A stretch of 64,000 nucleotides of DNA from Actinoplanes sp. TFC3 (GCF_001553785.1 NZ_LOJP01000001.1:2624443-2688442); one strand, 5' to 3'. Positions 19,601-27,796 are shown, counted from the first letter of the stretch. Notes: a model not told the origin generated them from the letters alone. Program-made: numbers and translations.

Positions 19601-19684
19601 CAGGGTCGCCGGCTCGGTGAGCTGTGGCTGGCCGAGCTGGCCACGGTCGGCGAGGTGGCCGGAAAGGCTCCCGCTTCTGTTTGA
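16637..19684 (+). CDS. NRPS protein, A-PCP-C
   Basis: A 1015-residue synthetase: adenylation domain (about residues 20-500; FTSGSTGAPKG near 160, NAYGPVEST near 294, YLTGDLGW near 382, GRRDRQFKLRGVRVE, TANGKADL near 490), carrier domain (DAGASSITAIRIA, Ser near 546) and a C-terminal condensation domain (about 595-1010, HHTAFDG near 728). Pocket residue Asp is present in SPWDAFAMEVW. Ending in a C domain instead of a TE suggests this protein hands its aminoacyl group to another acyl or aryl partner in trans, or receives one. It is translationally coupled to the PCP-C-A protein by an ATGA overlap, so the two probably act as one machine. Confidence 0.88.
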   Translation: MSAGATVAGLAGAPMPGDDRRLEQWVRHWARRTPQAPAVRAGSVSMTYAELVGSAERIAAGLHKRGVSPDDVVLVDVPRGAELVEVILAVLMCGAVYSIVDAGWPDARYADIAARTGARLCVGAPSGRSQLPRVAVPVLRTASEATPPPTYASGACCVLFTSGSTGAPKGVLAGHRAILRVAFDPVLAVGPGHGMLQAAPSPWDAFAMEVWAPLTSGGVTVIHPDRYLGPDDLRAAIARGADTMFVTTTLFNALVDAEVQAFAGARTVITGGERVSPAHLRRCRDEVPGVAVHNAYGPVESTIFTTTFPLDGFRDDGEVPIGRPVLGTGVHVLGEDRQPVPAGVRGEIAISGAGLALGYLGDPQATAEKFPVLELGSPTRVYLTGDLGWIGADGLLRIAGRRDRQFKLRGVRVEPAEVETALEEIPGVGAAVVVPLPYRTAGSAGNVERMVACVVSTQDGTAVRAAVTDLLPAGYVPDLVISLPRLPVTANGKADLAEPARIATAAAAPAATADSGEDGEVLSAVRELLDGPVGWDTNIFDAGASSITAIRIAHRLGALAGVKVNPAQIFHHPTPRSMAELVTATTEAGPQSRSASRWQADLPVPQWRFWYLEVRSPGNGDGLTPVQHRIDGPLDPKLLAAALRSVVGRHAALRTRLLREGRRGIRPVVAGPQDVPDLLSVQECPEPEAADRARAFLELPFRLDVDLPIRGLLLRTGPQSHLLTFSVHHTAFDGWSGAIFCRELSAAYAGGLTAGEPTDYRQAWLAQDQGESAAERDRLWQWTRELDGVPDLPLGTVPGAATGEVGEVWVPVPEGLREAAERAAATVGGSVQATLLAAWVRALRGFTGADDFAIGIPVAGRTIAAAEDVIGCFTSGVAARFTAVPGAGPLTDLHRAAEQLATALRFQYMPIERLLRDSAPRPRDRNPFCQAGFVVQNYEAPALVIDGAHCAASVPRHHHSAFELTLELWLERGLGARIWFRTDVLDPAQGRRLGELWLAELATVGEVAGKAPASV

Positions 19685-19704
19685 ACTGTCTGCAAGGAGG
19701 CATC

Positions 19705-20883
19705 GTGTACGACGCGATTGTGGTCGGCGCCCGTTGTGCGGGCGCCCCGACCGCCATGTTGCTGGCCCGGCAGGGCTATCGGGTGTTGTTGCTGGAACGC
19801 GCGGCGGTGCCCGGGGATACGGTTTCCACCCATTACCTGCATCAGCCGGGGGTGCAGCGGCTGCGCGACTGGGGGGTGCTCGACGCCGTGGTGGCCTCCG
19901 GGGCGCCGGCTATGCGCCGCACGGTCTACGAGGTGGCCGGGGTAAGGCTCGCCGGGCAGGCGGCCGTGCCCTCGGGGGACAACGCCGCGTACGGCCCCCG
20001 TCGCCAGATCCTGGACGCCATCCTCACCGAGGCCGCAGCCCAAGCCGGGGTGACCGTCCGGATGGGCGCCACCGTGACCGGCCTGCTGGACGATGACGGC
20101 TGGGTCGGCGGGGTCCGCTACACCAGCGGCGGCCGCGAGCACACCGAACAGGCTGCGCTGGTGATCGGCGCGGACGGGATGCGCTCCACGGTGGCCCGGC
20201 TCGCCGGTGCCCGCTCGTACGCCGAGCAGCCGTCGCTGACCTGTATCTACTACACGTACTGGCAGGATCTGCCGGCGGACTTCGAGTTGTACGAGGCGCC
20301 GGGGCGGTGGGTCGGAACCGTGCGCACGCATGACGATCTGACCCTGGTTGCCGCGTACTTCCCGCAGCACGAGTTCGATGCGGTGCGTAAGGATGCGCTG
20401 CGGTCGTACCGGGAGAACGTTGCCGGCACCGCACCCGGCCTGGCCGAACGGATGGCCGCGGCGACGCAGGCGGAACGGCTGCGCGCCCGGGGGGATCAGT
20501 TGAATTTCTTGCGCCAGGCCGGTGGACCGGGGTGGGCGCTGGTGGGCGATGCCGGGCACCACAAGGATTCCATCACGGCGCGGGGCATCACCGACGCGTT
20601 CGGACAGGCAGCTTTGCTGGCCGAGCATCTGCGGGGCGTGTTGCCGGATCGGTCGCGCACGGCGGCGGCGCTGCAGGTCTATGCCGAGGAGCGCGACGCG
20701 ATGCTGGATCCGGGGTATCAGGCGACGTTGCTGACCGCGCGGCTGACGGTGCAGAGCGACCGGCTGGCGTTGCTGCGGGCCATCGAGGGCGATCAGGAGC
20801 TGACCGACCGCTACTTCGCGGTGGTGGCCGGGTCGTTGCCGTCCGAGGCGCTGGTTGGCCCGGAACTGCTGGCGAGGCTCTGA
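19705..20883 (+). CDS. FAD-dependent oxidoreductase/monooxygenase
   Basis: A 392-residue flavoprotein of the PHBH-like/geranylgeranyl-reductase-like superfamily. The ADP-binding fold is at the N terminus (YDAIVVGARCAGAPTAMLLA, where the third Gly of GxGxxG is varied), the second FAD contact is LVIGADGMRSTVARLAG and the ribityl-binding block is GWALVGDAGHHKDSITARGI. A halogenase WxWxIP motif is not seen, so hydroxylation or another oxidation is more likely. GTG 19705 sits behind AAGGAGG. Its stop and the next ATG overlap by one base (TGATG). Confidence 0.85.
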   Translation: MYDAIVVGARCAGAPTAMLLARQGYRVLLLERAAVPGDTVSTHYLHQPGVQRLRDWGVLDAVVASGAPAMRRTVYEVAGVRLAGQAAVPSGDNAAYGPRRQILDAILTEAAAQAGVTVRMGATVTGLLDDDGWVGGVRYTSGGREHTEQAALVIGADGMRSTVARLAGARSYAEQPSLTCIYYTYWQDLPADFELYEAPGRWVGTVRTHDDLTLVAAYFPQHEFDAVRKDALRSYRENVAGTAPGLAERMAAATQAERLRARGDQLNFLRQAGGPGWALVGDAGHHKDSITARGITDAFGQAALLAEHLRGVLPDRSRTAAALQVYAEERDAMLDPGYQATLLTARLTVQSDRLALLRAIEGDQELTDRYFAVVAGSLPSEALVGPELLARL

Positions 20884-21734
20884 TGGCTGTCGCCGATCTC
20901 GGTGCGGTGCAGGTGCACTACGACTTGCACGGGCGCGCGGACGGTCCACGGGTCGCGCTGTTCTGCGGGCGGGCGATGAGCCGCCGGTTCTGGCATGTGA
21001 CGCTGGTGCCCCGGCTGGTTGAAGCGGGCTACCGGGTGCTGACGATGGACAACCGGGGCTGCGGGGACACGGTGGCGCCGCCCGGGCCGTACACCGTGCC
21101 GCAGCTGGCCGGGGATGCGGGCGCGGTGCTCGACCGGCTGGGCTGGCGCTCGGTGGCGGTGGGCGGGCTGTCGCTGGGCGGGATGATCGCCGAGCGGCTG
21201 GCCGCTAACCGCCCGGGGGTGCAGGCCGCAGTGCTGCTGGCCAGCACCGGGATGCCGACGGCGTTTCAGCAGGCGGTGCTGGCCGCCCATCAGGAGGAGT
21301 CGGCGCGGGGGCCGTACGGTCCGGCCGCGGCGGCGCTGGTGGAGTTGATGACGACCGTGCCGGCGCCGGCGCTGCTGGCCGATGAGCCGATGGCGGCCAC
21401 CATGCTGGCGCATCTGCGGTTGCGCACGGGTGAGGGCCGCGGCCCGGTCGACCAGGGCGCCGCGGCGGCCGATTGGGCGGGGTCAGCGCGCCAGCAGGCG
21501 GGCTGGCCGGCGATCACCGTGCCTGCCCTGCTGGTGGCCTTTGAGCACGACATTCTGTTCCCACCGCATGCGGTGCGCGCGGCTGCCGAGCAGATTGCTG
21601 GTGCCCGGTTCGCGGAGGTGCCGGGGGTGGCGCACGGCGATGCACTGGTCCGGGCGGCGGGGACGATCGGCGAGCTGGCCACCGGGTTCCTGCGTGAGGT
21701 GTTCCCGGTGCAGACCCGGTGGTACGCGGCCTGA
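20883..21734 (+). CDS. Alpha/beta hydrolase
   Basis: A 283-residue alpha/beta-hydrolase fold protein. The nucleophile elbow is GGLSLGGM (about residues 97-104), the oxyanion region is LFCGRAMSRRFW in place of the more common HG motif, and the late Asp/His pair fits FEHDILFP and VPGVAHGDAL. It could hydrolyse an ester, act as an editing thioesterase, or catalyse a tailoring reaction. The substrate is unknown. It closes the plus-strand operon with the NRPS genes and flavoenzyme, and two strong hairpins follow. Confidence 0.8.
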   Translation: MAVADLGAVQVHYDLHGRADGPRVALFCGRAMSRRFWHVTLVPRLVEAGYRVLTMDNRGCGDTVAPPGPYTVPQLAGDAGAVLDRLGWRSVAVGGLSLGGMIAERLAANRPGVQAAVLLASTGMPTAFQQAVLAAHQEESARGPYGPAAAALVELMTTVPAPALLADEPMAATMLAHLRLRTGEGRGPVDQGAAAADWAGSARQQAGWPAITVPALLVAFEHDILFPPHAVRAAAEQIAGARFAEVPGVAHGDALVRAAGTIGELATGFLREVFPVQTRWYAA

Positions 21735-21740
21735 GCAGAC

Positions 21741-21802
21741 CACAGCATCGAAAGAGGGGCGACGGTGAGATCCTCACCTTCGCCCCTCTTTTCGGTGCTG
21801 TG
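21741..21802. terminator. Long hairpin terminator
   Basis: CACAGCATCGAAAGAGGGGCGA (from 21741) pairs with the segment ending CTTTTCGGTGCTGTG at 21802, with an inner dyad AGGTGAGATCCTCACCTT. It lies between the convergent hydrolase gene and the type II PKS operon and can terminate both. Confidence 0.8.
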
Positions 21803-21810
21803 ACACGCCA

Positions 21811-21841
21811 GCGCCGCAGATCCGGACTGGATCTGCGGCGC
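21811..21841. terminator. Second hairpin terminator
   Basis: GCGCCGCAGATCC (21811-21823) pairs exactly with GGATCTGCGGCGC (21829-21841) around a 5-nt loop. It backs up the hairpin just upstream and terminates the minus-strand type II operon. Confidence 0.75.
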
Positions 21842-21858
21842 CGACGCTTGTTCGCGGG

Positions 21859-22179
21859 TCAGCCGACGGCGGTGTAGTCGCCGGCTACCCGGTACACCCC
21901 GAACGCGGCCCGCCAGCCGGCGTCCTGGTAGGGCCGCAGGGGCGCGGTGGCCTGCCGGTGCTCGGGTCCCCGCTCCCATTGCAGGAACGCTTCCTCGCTG
22001 GCCCATTCCGAGAGCACCACGAAGGTGTCGGGGCGGTCCAGGCCGCTGAGCAGCTCGTTGCGCAGCAGACCCGGGGTTCCTTGCAGCTGGGTGCTGATCT
22101 GGTGGTAGGCCTGTGCGACCGCGTCGGGCGAGTCGGCGGGGGCGGTGGCGTACAGCAGCACGCGGACACGGGTGGTCAT
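21859..22179 (-). CDS. ABM-family monooxygenase/cyclase-like protein 1
   Basis: A 106-residue dimeric alpha/beta-barrel protein of the antibiotic biosynthesis monooxygenase (ABM) type: VRVLLYATAPADSP, LRNELLSGLDRPDTFVVLSEW, FLQWERGPEHR. ABM proteins oxidise anthrones to quinones without a cofactor, or act as structural partners. It is the last gene of the minus-strand type II block, and its start overlaps the stop of a second ABM gene (ATGA). Adjacent ABM pairs are usual in pentangular polyphenol clusters such as pradimicin (PdmH/PdmI), where they shape ring oxidation. Confidence 0.8.
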   Translation of the reverse strand: MTTRVRVLLYATAPADSPDAVAQAYHQISTQLQGTPGLLRNELLSGLDRPDTFVVLSEWASEEAFLQWERGPEHRQATAPLRPYQDAGWRAAFGVYRVAGDYTAVG

Positions 22180-22487
22180 GACGCTGCCGCGCCGGGCAGG
22201 TCCGCGAGCACGGTTGCCGTGGCCATGGTGCCGCGCAGCCGGTACGGGTGCAGGGTCTGGCGGTGGGCGAGGTGTTCGGGACTGTGTTCGTACTCCCGGA
22301 AGGATTTCTCGTCGGTCCAGTCGCTGATGATGTGGTAGACGCCGGGCTCGTCCTCGCCCCGGCACAGCCACTGGCCCAGGTTGGCGCGCTGACCGGTGAT
22401 CACGCCGGCGCCCTCGTGCCAGGCCTTCTCGAAGTTCTCGCCGGCTCCGGGCCGGACCTCCATGCGCAGCAGCACGCGGAACGTCAT
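22176..22487 (-). CDS. ABM-family monooxygenase 2
   Basis: A 103-residue ABM-domain protein (MTFRVLLRMEVRPGAG, WLCRGEDEPGVYHIISDWTD, EYEHSPEHLAHRQ). It is similar in fold but clearly diverged from the neighbouring ABM protein, which suggests a heteromeric pair and not a recent duplication. The likely role is quinone-forming oxygenation of the aromatic polyketide. ATG 22487 follows the ketoreductase stop with no gap. Confidence 0.82.
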   Translation of the reverse strand: MTFRVLLRMEVRPGAGENFEKAWHEGAGVITGQRANLGQWLCRGEDEPGVYHIISDWTDEKSFREYEHSPEHLAHRQTLHPYRLRGTMATATVLADLPGAAAS

Positions 22488-23219
22488 TCAGATCCCTCCG
22501 TCCACATTGATGGTTTCCCCGGTGATGTAGGCCGACAGGTCGCTGGCGAGGAAGAGCACGGCACCGGCGATCTCCTCGGTGCGTCCGAGGCGGCGCAGCG
22601 CCGTCATCGACTGGTACTTGGCGAGGGTCTCGGCGGTGAGCTCGGCCTCGGTGGCGATGACGCCGGGGGCCACGACGTTGACCCGGATGCCGCGCGGGCC
22701 GAGTTCCTTGCACAGCGAGCGGGTCAGCCCGGCAAGACCGGCCTTGGCCGCGGTGTAGTGCGCGCGCAGCGGGATGCCGACGGTGGCAACCCGCGAACCC
22801 ACGTTGATCACCGACGCGGAGTCGCCGAACAGCCCCAAGGACTTCTGGATGACCAGGTACGCGGCGGTGAGGTTGGTGTCGAGCACCCGGGCCCACTCCC
22901 CGGCCTCAAGCTTGTCGAAAGGGACGTGGCTGATCACGCCGGCGTTGTTGACCACGATGTCGAGGCCACCGAGGCGGATCCGGCACTCCTCGATCAGCCG
23001 GTCGATGTCGGCCGGGACGCTGACGTCAGCGCGGATCAGGTGGTGCTCGCCGGGAAGTTTCTTCAGCTCGCGGGCGAGCGATTCGACGTGCTCGCCCTCG
23101 CTGCGGTAGCAGGTGACGACGTCGGCGCCGGCGGCGGCCAGGGCGAGCACGATGCCGCGGCCGATGCCGCGGGTGCCGCCGGTGACCAGCGCTTTCTTTC
23201 CGGCCAGGGAGATGCTCAT
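22488..23219 (-). CDS. Type II PKS-associated ketoreductase (SDR)
   Basis: A 243-residue classical short-chain dehydrogenase. The cofactor site is [18 protein letters not shown] is present in IVVNNAGVI, catalytic Ser is in NVGSRVAT and the YTAAK motif is intact. The C-terminal [11 protein letters not shown] is typical of FabG-like enzymes. Set among minimal PKS and cyclase genes, it most likely reduces one keto group of the poly-beta-ketone or a cyclised intermediate. Which carbon cannot be told from sequence; PdmG-like and actIII-like enzymes share these motifs. Confidence 0.88.
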   Translation of the reverse strand: MSISLAGKKALVTGGTRGIGRGIVLALAAAGADVVTCYRSEGEHVESLARELKKLPGEHHLIRADVSVPADIDRLIEECRIRLGGLDIVVNNAGVISHVPFDKLEAGEWARVLDTNLTAAYLVIQKSLGLFGDSASVINVGSRVATVGIPLRAHYTAAKAGLAGLTRSLCKELGPRGIRVNVVAPGVIATEAELTAETLAKYQSMTALRRLGRTEEIAGAVLFLASDLSAYITGETINVDGGI

Positions 23220-23246
23220 GGGTGACTGCCTTTCGCTGGTACGGGG

Positions 23247-23714
23247 TCAGCTGGCGAGGGCGGCGACGGCCGCGAGGATGTTGACGGTGAACGCGCTGAG
23301 CGCGATGAGCGTGCGGGTGAGGTTCCAGCGCTGCCAGCGCCGGCGCGGGTCGATGCGGGCCCAGTCGGCGGGTTCGTCGTCCGGGTCGAGCCGGCTGACG
23401 AACTTGTTGACCGGCACGTTGCGGGTGATGGAGATGGCCATGACCGTGGCGAGCAGCGCCGCGGCGGCCAGGTACCAGCCCCGCGCGGCGGCCGGCCCGG
23501 TGCTGGCCAGGACCACGTCCAGCGCCAGGCTGAGCCCGTTGAGGATGGGCATCGCCGGGTCGTAGCGCGGCCACATGAACTGCACCATGCGCACGTACTG
23601 CGGGTAGCCCGAGGCCACCATGAGCGGGACGACGCCGATCACCGTGGCGAGCATGATGCCCGCCGCCACACCGTTGGTCAGCGCGGGCAGCGCGGCCAGG
23701 GCCGGCACGCTCAT
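23247..23714 (-). CDS. DUF1772 (anthrone oxygenase-like) protein, copy 2
   Basis: A 155-residue hydrophobic protein of the DUF1772 family, with the characteristic ISITRNVPVNKFVSRLDP block and a final hydrophobic helix (IALSAFTVNILAAVAAL). It starts at ATG 23714, overlapping the stop of the aromatase/cyclase (ATGA), so it is embedded in the type II operon. An oxygenase role on an anthrone-like intermediate is the natural inference. A second family member lies in the sugar operon at 8523. Confidence 0.75.
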   Translation of the reverse strand: MSVPALAALPALTNGVAAGIMLATVIGVVPLMVASGYPQYVRMVQFMWPRYDPAMPILNGLSLALDVVLASTGPAAARGWYLAAAALLATVMAISITRNVPVNKFVSRLDPDDEPADWARIDPRRRWQRWNLTRTLIALSAFTVNILAAVAALAS

Positions 23715-24199
23715 GCCGGGGTCCGGACGGGCCGCCCGAGCCGGCCGGTGGCGGCGCGGGCGCTCTCGATGATCCGCTTGATCCGGGCCATCTCGTTGAC
23801 CGTGTTGGCGTTGATCCGCTGGGTCATCGTGGCGTCGTCGACCGGGGCGGTGGGCTTCATCGCGAAGTCCTGCACCCAGCGCATCCGTACGCCGCCGTCG
23901 ACCTGTTCGTAACTCCACTTGATGGTCATGTATTCGAACGGGCCGGGCTCGACGCGGCGGGCGCTGACCGTCCAGGTGCTGCGGTCCGGGGTGCGCTCGG
24001 ACACCCAGCTCCAGATCTTGCCGTTCTCGTCGGGGTGCTTGGTGAGCCGGAACAGCACGGTGTCGCCGTCCGTGCGCAGGATCTCGGCGTCGGCGTACTC
24101 GGCGAACAGCCGCGGCCAGGAGGTGACGTCGTTGGTCATGTGCCAGACCCGGGTGAGCGAGGCGTCGATGACCACGCTGTTGTCGGTGTGCCCGCTCAT
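23711..24199 (-). CDS. Aromatase/cyclase (SRPBCC, TcmN-type single domain)
   Basis: A 162-residue START-like (helix-grip) protein: SVVIDASLTRVWHMTNDVTSWPRLF, the family's typical N-terminal strand-helix block, then FRLTKHPDENGKIWSW, ARRVEPGPFEYMTIKW and WVQDFAMKP. Such enzymes fold the nascent poly-beta-ketone and aromatise the first ring. The single-domain length is like the N-terminal domain of TcmN or the WhiE/PdmD type, which favours C9-C14 first-ring cyclisation in longer chains (family knowledge). ATG 24199 overlaps the ACP stop by one base; an in-frame GTG sits just before it. Confidence 0.88.
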   Translation of the reverse strand: MSGHTDNSVVIDASLTRVWHMTNDVTSWPRLFAEYADAEILRTDGDTVLFRLTKHPDENGKIWSWVSERTPDRSTWTVSARRVEPGPFEYMTIKWSYEQVDGGVRMRWVQDFAMKPTAPVDDATMTQRINANTVNEMARIKRIIESARAATGRLGRPVRTPA

Positions 24200-24456
24200 C
24201 ACGCCACCGCCACGAGGTTGCGGTTGATCGTGGCGAGGAAGTCGCCGGGGGTTTCCAGGGTGTCGAGAACCTCGTCGCTGAACGCGATGCCGTAGCGGTG
24301 CCGCAGCGCGGCGGCCAGCTCCAGCTTGGCCAGCGAGTCGACCCCGAGGTCGAACAGGGCCACGTCGTGGATGTCGCGGTCCAGGTCGACGGAGTCGTCG
24401 CCGCCGAGGGTCTCGCGGATGAGATCGGTCAGCTCACCGAGGGTGCAGATGGACAT
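24199..24456 (-). CDS. Type II PKS acyl carrier protein
   Basis: An 85-residue carrier protein with the phosphopantetheine motif LFDLGVDSLAKLE (Ser near residue 40). It lies directly after the chain-length factor gene, completing the minimal type II PKS. ATG 24456 has AAGGGAACC upstream; the frame also allows TTG 24477. A holo-ACP synthase is not encoded in the window and must act from elsewhere. Confidence 0.92.
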   Translation of the reverse strand: MSICTLGELTDLIRETLGGDDSVDLDRDIHDVALFDLGVDSLAKLELAAALRHRYGIAFSDEVLDTLETPGDFLATINRNLVAVA

Positions 24457-24481
24457 GGTGGTTCCCTTCGAGCGCAATGGT

Positions 24482-25681
24482 TCAGCCGGCGGGGGCGGTC
24501 AGGACGACGGCGGCGTTGAAGCCACCGGCGCCGCGGGCGATGACGAGCGCGCACTGCACGGAGCCGAAGCGCGGCAGGTCGCGGACAAGGTCGATGGGGT
24601 AGCCGGGGTCGACGTCGGTGACGCCGGCCGTGGGCGGGATCAGGTCGTGGTGGATGGCCAGCGCGGCGGTGGCCACGTCCAGCGACGCGCCGCCGGCGTA
24701 GAGCCGCCCGGTGAGCGTCTTGGGCACGGTGACCGGCACCTCGCCGGCGCCGAAGACGGCGGCGATGGCCTGCGCCTCGGCCCGGTCCGCGGCGGGGGTG
24801 CCGGCGCCGTCGGCGAACACGACGTCGATGTCGGCGGGCCCGAGTCCGGCGTCGCGCAGCGCACCGCGGATGGCCGCGGTCAACGCCGGTGGGCGCGCCG
24901 AGTCCGGGGGCGGGTCGAAGCTGGCGGCGTACCCGGCCAGGTCGGCGTAGCGGCGAGCGCCGCGCCGGCGGGCGTGCCCGGCGCGTTCCAGCACGATCAT
25001 CGCGCCGCCTTCGCCGGGTACGTACCCGGCCGCCCGCCGGTCGAAGGGCAGGTAGGCGCTGGCCGGGTCGGTGCCCGCGCTGACCGAGCCGTTGCCGCTC
25101 TGGCACAACAGTGCGTACGGCGACAGCGGCGCCTCGGTGCCCCCGGAGATCACCACCGGGGTGTCGTCGCGCAGCACCCGGCGGGCCTGGCCCAGCGCGT
25201 CGAGCCCGGCGGCCTGTTCGCTGACGAGCACCCCGCAGGGTCCCTTGGCCTGGTGACGGATGGAGACCTGCCCGGTGGTGGCAGCGTAGAACCAGGCGAT
25301 CGACTGGTAGGCCCCGACGTGGTCGGGTCCCTGGGCCCACAGCTTCTGGATCTCGCGCTGGCCGAACTCGTTGCCGCCGGAGGAGGCGGCGGTGACCACG
25401 CCGAGGTCGAACGGGCCCAGCTCGCCCGGGTCGAGCCCGGCGTCGCTGAGCGCGAGGGCGCTGCCGCGCAACGCCAGCTGCGTCCACCGGTCGGTCTGCA
25501 CGGCGATGCGGCCCGGTACGCCGGTGATCGCGTCGCCGGGAACCACCCCGCCGACGCGCACGGCGTGGCCCTCGGGCAGCCGGCTGAGCCCGGAGCGGCC
25601 GGTGAGCACGGCGGGCCAGTAGGCCTCAGTGCCCACCCCGTTGGGGGCCACGATGCCGAGCCCGGTGATGGTGGCGGTCAT
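24482..25681 (-). CDS. Type II PKS chain-length factor (KSbeta)
   Basis: A 399-residue ketosynthase homologue in which the active-site Cys is replaced by Gln ([10 protein letters not shown], about Gln156), the hallmark of chain-length factors. The other KS motifs are also decayed ([11 protein letters not shown] instead of [19 protein letters not shown] instead of KSxxGHxxGA). It pairs with KSalpha to make the elongating heterodimer and sets chain length. ATG 25681 overlaps the KSalpha stop (ATGA), as is usual for this pair. Chain length cannot be deduced reliably by eye. Confidence 0.95.
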   Translation of the reverse strand: MTATITGLGIVAPNGVGTEAYWPAVLTGRSGLSRLPEGHAVRVGGVVPGDAITGVPGRIAVQTDRWTQLALRGSALALSDAGLDPGELGPFDLGVVTAASSGGNEFGQREIQKLWAQGPDHVGAYQSIAWFYAATTGQVSIRHQAKGPCGVLVSEQAAGLDALGQARRVLRDDTPVVISGGTEAPLSPYALLCQSGNGSVSAGTDPASAYLPFDRRAAGYVPGEGGAMIVLERAGHARRRGARRYADLAGYAASFDPPPDSARPPALTAAIRGALRDAGLGPADIDVVFADGAGTPAADRAEAQAIAAVFGAGEVPVTVPKTLTGRLYAGGASLDVATAALAIHHDLIPPTAGVTDVDPGYPIDLVRDLPRFGSVQCALVIARGAGGFNAAVVLTAPAG

Positions 25682-26943
25682 CGGGTCACTCCGGGGCGGG
25701 TGAGCAGGACGGCGCTCTGGAAGCCGCCGAAGCCGCTGCCGACGCTCAGCACGACGTCCACGTGCTGGTCGCGGGCGGTGCGGGGCACGTAGTCGAGGTC
25801 GCACTCGGGGTCGGCGACCTCGAGGTTGGCCGTCGGCGGCACCACCTGGTGCTCCAGGGCGAGGGCGCAGGCGGCGAGCTCGATCGCGCCGATGGCGCCC
25901 AGCGAGTGGCCCACCATGGATTTGATGGAGCTCATCGGGACCCGGTAGGCGTGCGAGCCGAGGCTGCGTTTGACGGCGGCGGTCTCGTGGCGGTCGTTCT
26001 GCCGGGTGCCGGAGCCGTGCGCGTTGACGTAGCCGACGTCCTCGCCGGTCAGCCCGGCGCGGCGCAGGGCCACGTCGATGGCCTCGGACATCTCGCGTCC
26101 GTCGGGGCGCAGCCCGGTCATGTGGAACGCGTTGCCGCGCCCGGCGTAGCCACCGAACTCGGCGTAGATGTGCGCGCCGCGGCGCTCGGCGGCGGTGGCC
26201 TCCTCCAGCACGAAGAATGCCGAGCCCTCGCCGAGCACGAACCCGTCGCGGCGGTCGTCGAAGGGCCGCGACGCGTGCTGCGGGTCGTCGTTGTTGGCCG
26301 AGGTGGCCTTGATGGCGTCGAAGCAGGCCACGCTGATCGGGGAGATGGGGGCCTCGGCGGCCCCGCCGACCACGACGTCGGCGCTGCCCTCGGCGATCAG
26401 CCGGGCGGCGTGCGCGACCGCGTCGAGCCCGGAAGTGCAGCCGGTGGAGACGACCGCGGCCGGGCCTTCCGCGCCGGTCAGCCAGGCGATTTCGCGGGCC
26501 AGGCTGCTGGGGGCCAGATAGTCGTAGAGGAACGGGACCGCGCGGGCCGGATCCACGATCCAGTCCCGCCCGTCGTCGCTGACCAGCCGGTAGTTGTCCT
26601 CCAGGCGGGTGGTGCAGCCCACGGCGCTGCCGACGACGCTGCCGATGCGGGCCGGGTCGAGCGCGCCGGTGTCCAGGCCGCTGTCGGTCAGGGCCTCGGC
26701 GGCGGCGGCCACGGCGAACTGGGCGACGCGGTCGAGCCGGTCGGCGCCGGTGATCCCGGCCTCGACGGGGTCGAAGTCGCATTCGGCGGCGATCCGCGAG
26801 CGGAAGCCGGTGGCGTCGAACAGGCTGATCGCGCGGGTCGCCGTACGGCCGTCGGTGATCAATTTCCAGAAGGCCTTGGTGCCGATCCCGCCGGGCGCGA
26901 CGACGCCGATGCCGGTCAGGGCCACCCGGCGCCCGGTGCTCAC
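25678..26943 (-). CDS. Type II PKS ketosynthase (KSalpha)
   Basis: A 421-residue condensing enzyme with all catalytic residues: Cys169 in [12 protein letters not shown], His in [13 protein letters not shown], and His in [14 protein letters not shown]. It performs the iterative malonyl condensations on the ACP. GTG 26943 overlaps the stop of the cupin gene by 4 nt. The order cupin-KSalpha-CLF-ACP-ARO/CYC-DUF1772-KR-ABM-ABM is a compact operon of aromatic-polyketide type. Confidence 0.96.
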   Translation of the reverse strand: MSTGRRVALTGIGVVAPGGIGTKAFWKLITDGRTATRAISLFDATGFRSRIAAECDFDPVEAGITGADRLDRVAQFAVAAAAEALTDSGLDTGALDPARIGSVVGSAVGCTTRLEDNYRLVSDDGRDWIVDPARAVPFLYDYLAPSSLAREIAWLTGAEGPAAVVSTGCTSGLDAVAHAARLIAEGSADVVVGGAAEAPISPISVACFDAIKATSANNDDPQHASRPFDDRRDGFVLGEGSAFFVLEEATAAERRGAHIYAEFGGYAGRGNAFHMTGLRPDGREMSEAIDVALRRAGLTGEDVGYVNAHGSGTRQNDRHETAAVKRSLGSHAYRVPMSSIKSMVGHSLGAIGAIELAACALALEHQVVPPTANLEVADPECDLDYVPRTARDQHVDVVLSVGSGFGGFQSAVLLTRPGVTR

Positions 26944-27359
26944 CGCTCGCCTCCGACCGGCACGTGCGGCAGGCCCGGGTGCGGCAGCGGCTCGGTGTCG
27001 ACGTGGCCCAGCTTGGGGTCCGGGGCCAGCGGCGAGCAGTGGAACACCAGGTGCGCCGGGCCGTCGCCGATGTTCTCGACGCGGTGGCGCAGCCCGATGG
27101 CCACCAGCACGCCCTCGTCGGCGGCCAGCTCGACCGGCTCACCCTCGATGCGCACGACAACGGTGCCGCTGACGACGTACAGGAATTCCTCGGAGTACGG
27201 GTGCAGGTGCTCGGCGACGAACTCGGCCGGCTCCAGGCGCACGGTGCCCAGGAAGCCGGAGGTCGCGCCGGCGGTGGCCGGGCCGAGCAGCACCCGCAGG
27301 TCGCCGCCGCGCCGGCGGTTCGGGGTGACGTCGCGGGCACGAACGGGGCTGATGGTCAT
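26940..27359 (-). CDS. Cupin-type polyketide cyclase-like protein
   Basis: A 139-residue single-domain cupin. Metal-ligand candidates are in [19 protein letters not shown] (His-x-His and Glu) and in LRHRVEN (His). Cupin proteins in this position of type II clusters are assigned as metal-dependent cyclases or oxygenases (RemF of resistomycin is a zinc cupin cyclase). ATG 27359 has GGGAACC upstream; a GTG at 27398 would overlap the neighbouring gene and is less likely. The exact ring closed is unknown. Confidence 0.8.
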   Translation of the reverse strand: MTISPVRARDVTPNRRRGGDLRVLLGPATAGATSGFLGTVRLEPAEFVAEHLHPYSEEFLYVVSGTVVVRIEGEPVELAADEGVLVAIGLRHRVENIGDGPAHLVFHCSPLAPDPKLGHVDTEPLPHPGLPHVPVGGER

Positions 27360-27385
27360 GACGGTTCCCAGGGGTGTCGGGGCGC

Positions 27386-27706
27386 TCACGGGCGCCACTC
27401 GTAGAACGGGGTGGCCATCGCGTCGCGCGGCCCGCGCCAGGACGGGTGGTACGGGCTGATGAACTCGGCGAGGCCACGGTCGATGTGCTGGAACAGCTCG
27501 CCCCGGCGGACCTCGTCGACCTTGGCCGGGACGTCGTTGTCGGCCTCGACGAGGTGGAAGTACAGGTCGTGGAAGCTGTACAGGGTCCGCCGGGTCACGC
27601 CCACCAGATGCGGCAGGTCACCCGCGTCGGACTCGGCGAACAGCTCGGCGACCCGGTCCTGATGGCGGGGGTCGAGCCGGGCGACGATCAGGCTGCGGTG
27701 CGCCAT
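27386..27706 (-). CDS. TcmI-family polyketide cyclase
   Basis: A 106-residue protein of the TcmI-like polyketide synthesis cyclase family: MAHRSLIVARLDPRHQDRVA, TLYSFHDLYFHLVEADND, and the C-terminal FYEWRP, typical of the family. It would close a later ring of the aromatic polyketide. ATG 27706 follows a perfect AAGGAGG. It is the first gene of the minus-strand type II operon, and its promoter must lie in the 121-bp spacer shared with the divergent 4-ketoreductase gene. Confidence 0.9.
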   Translation of the reverse strand: MAHRSLIVARLDPRHQDRVAELFAESDAGDLPHLVGVTRRTLYSFHDLYFHLVEADNDVPAKVDEVRRGELFQHIDRGLAEFISPYHPSWRGPRDAMATPFYEWRP

Positions 27707-27796
27707 AATGCCTCCTTCACAGGTGCTGTCCGCAATGGTGCGCACCGGCGGTAGAGACGCGCTGGAACGGCGGTCGCGGCGCGGTGCGCACGCCCG

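Noticed and set aside
19705..20883. Flavin-dependent halogenase
   Set aside because: No WxWxIP motif seen; only general FAD-binding motifs are supported.
24200..24202. GTG just upstream as the aromatase/cyclase start
   Set aside because: ATG 24199 directly follows and makes the usual one-base stop/start overlap; the difference is a single residue.
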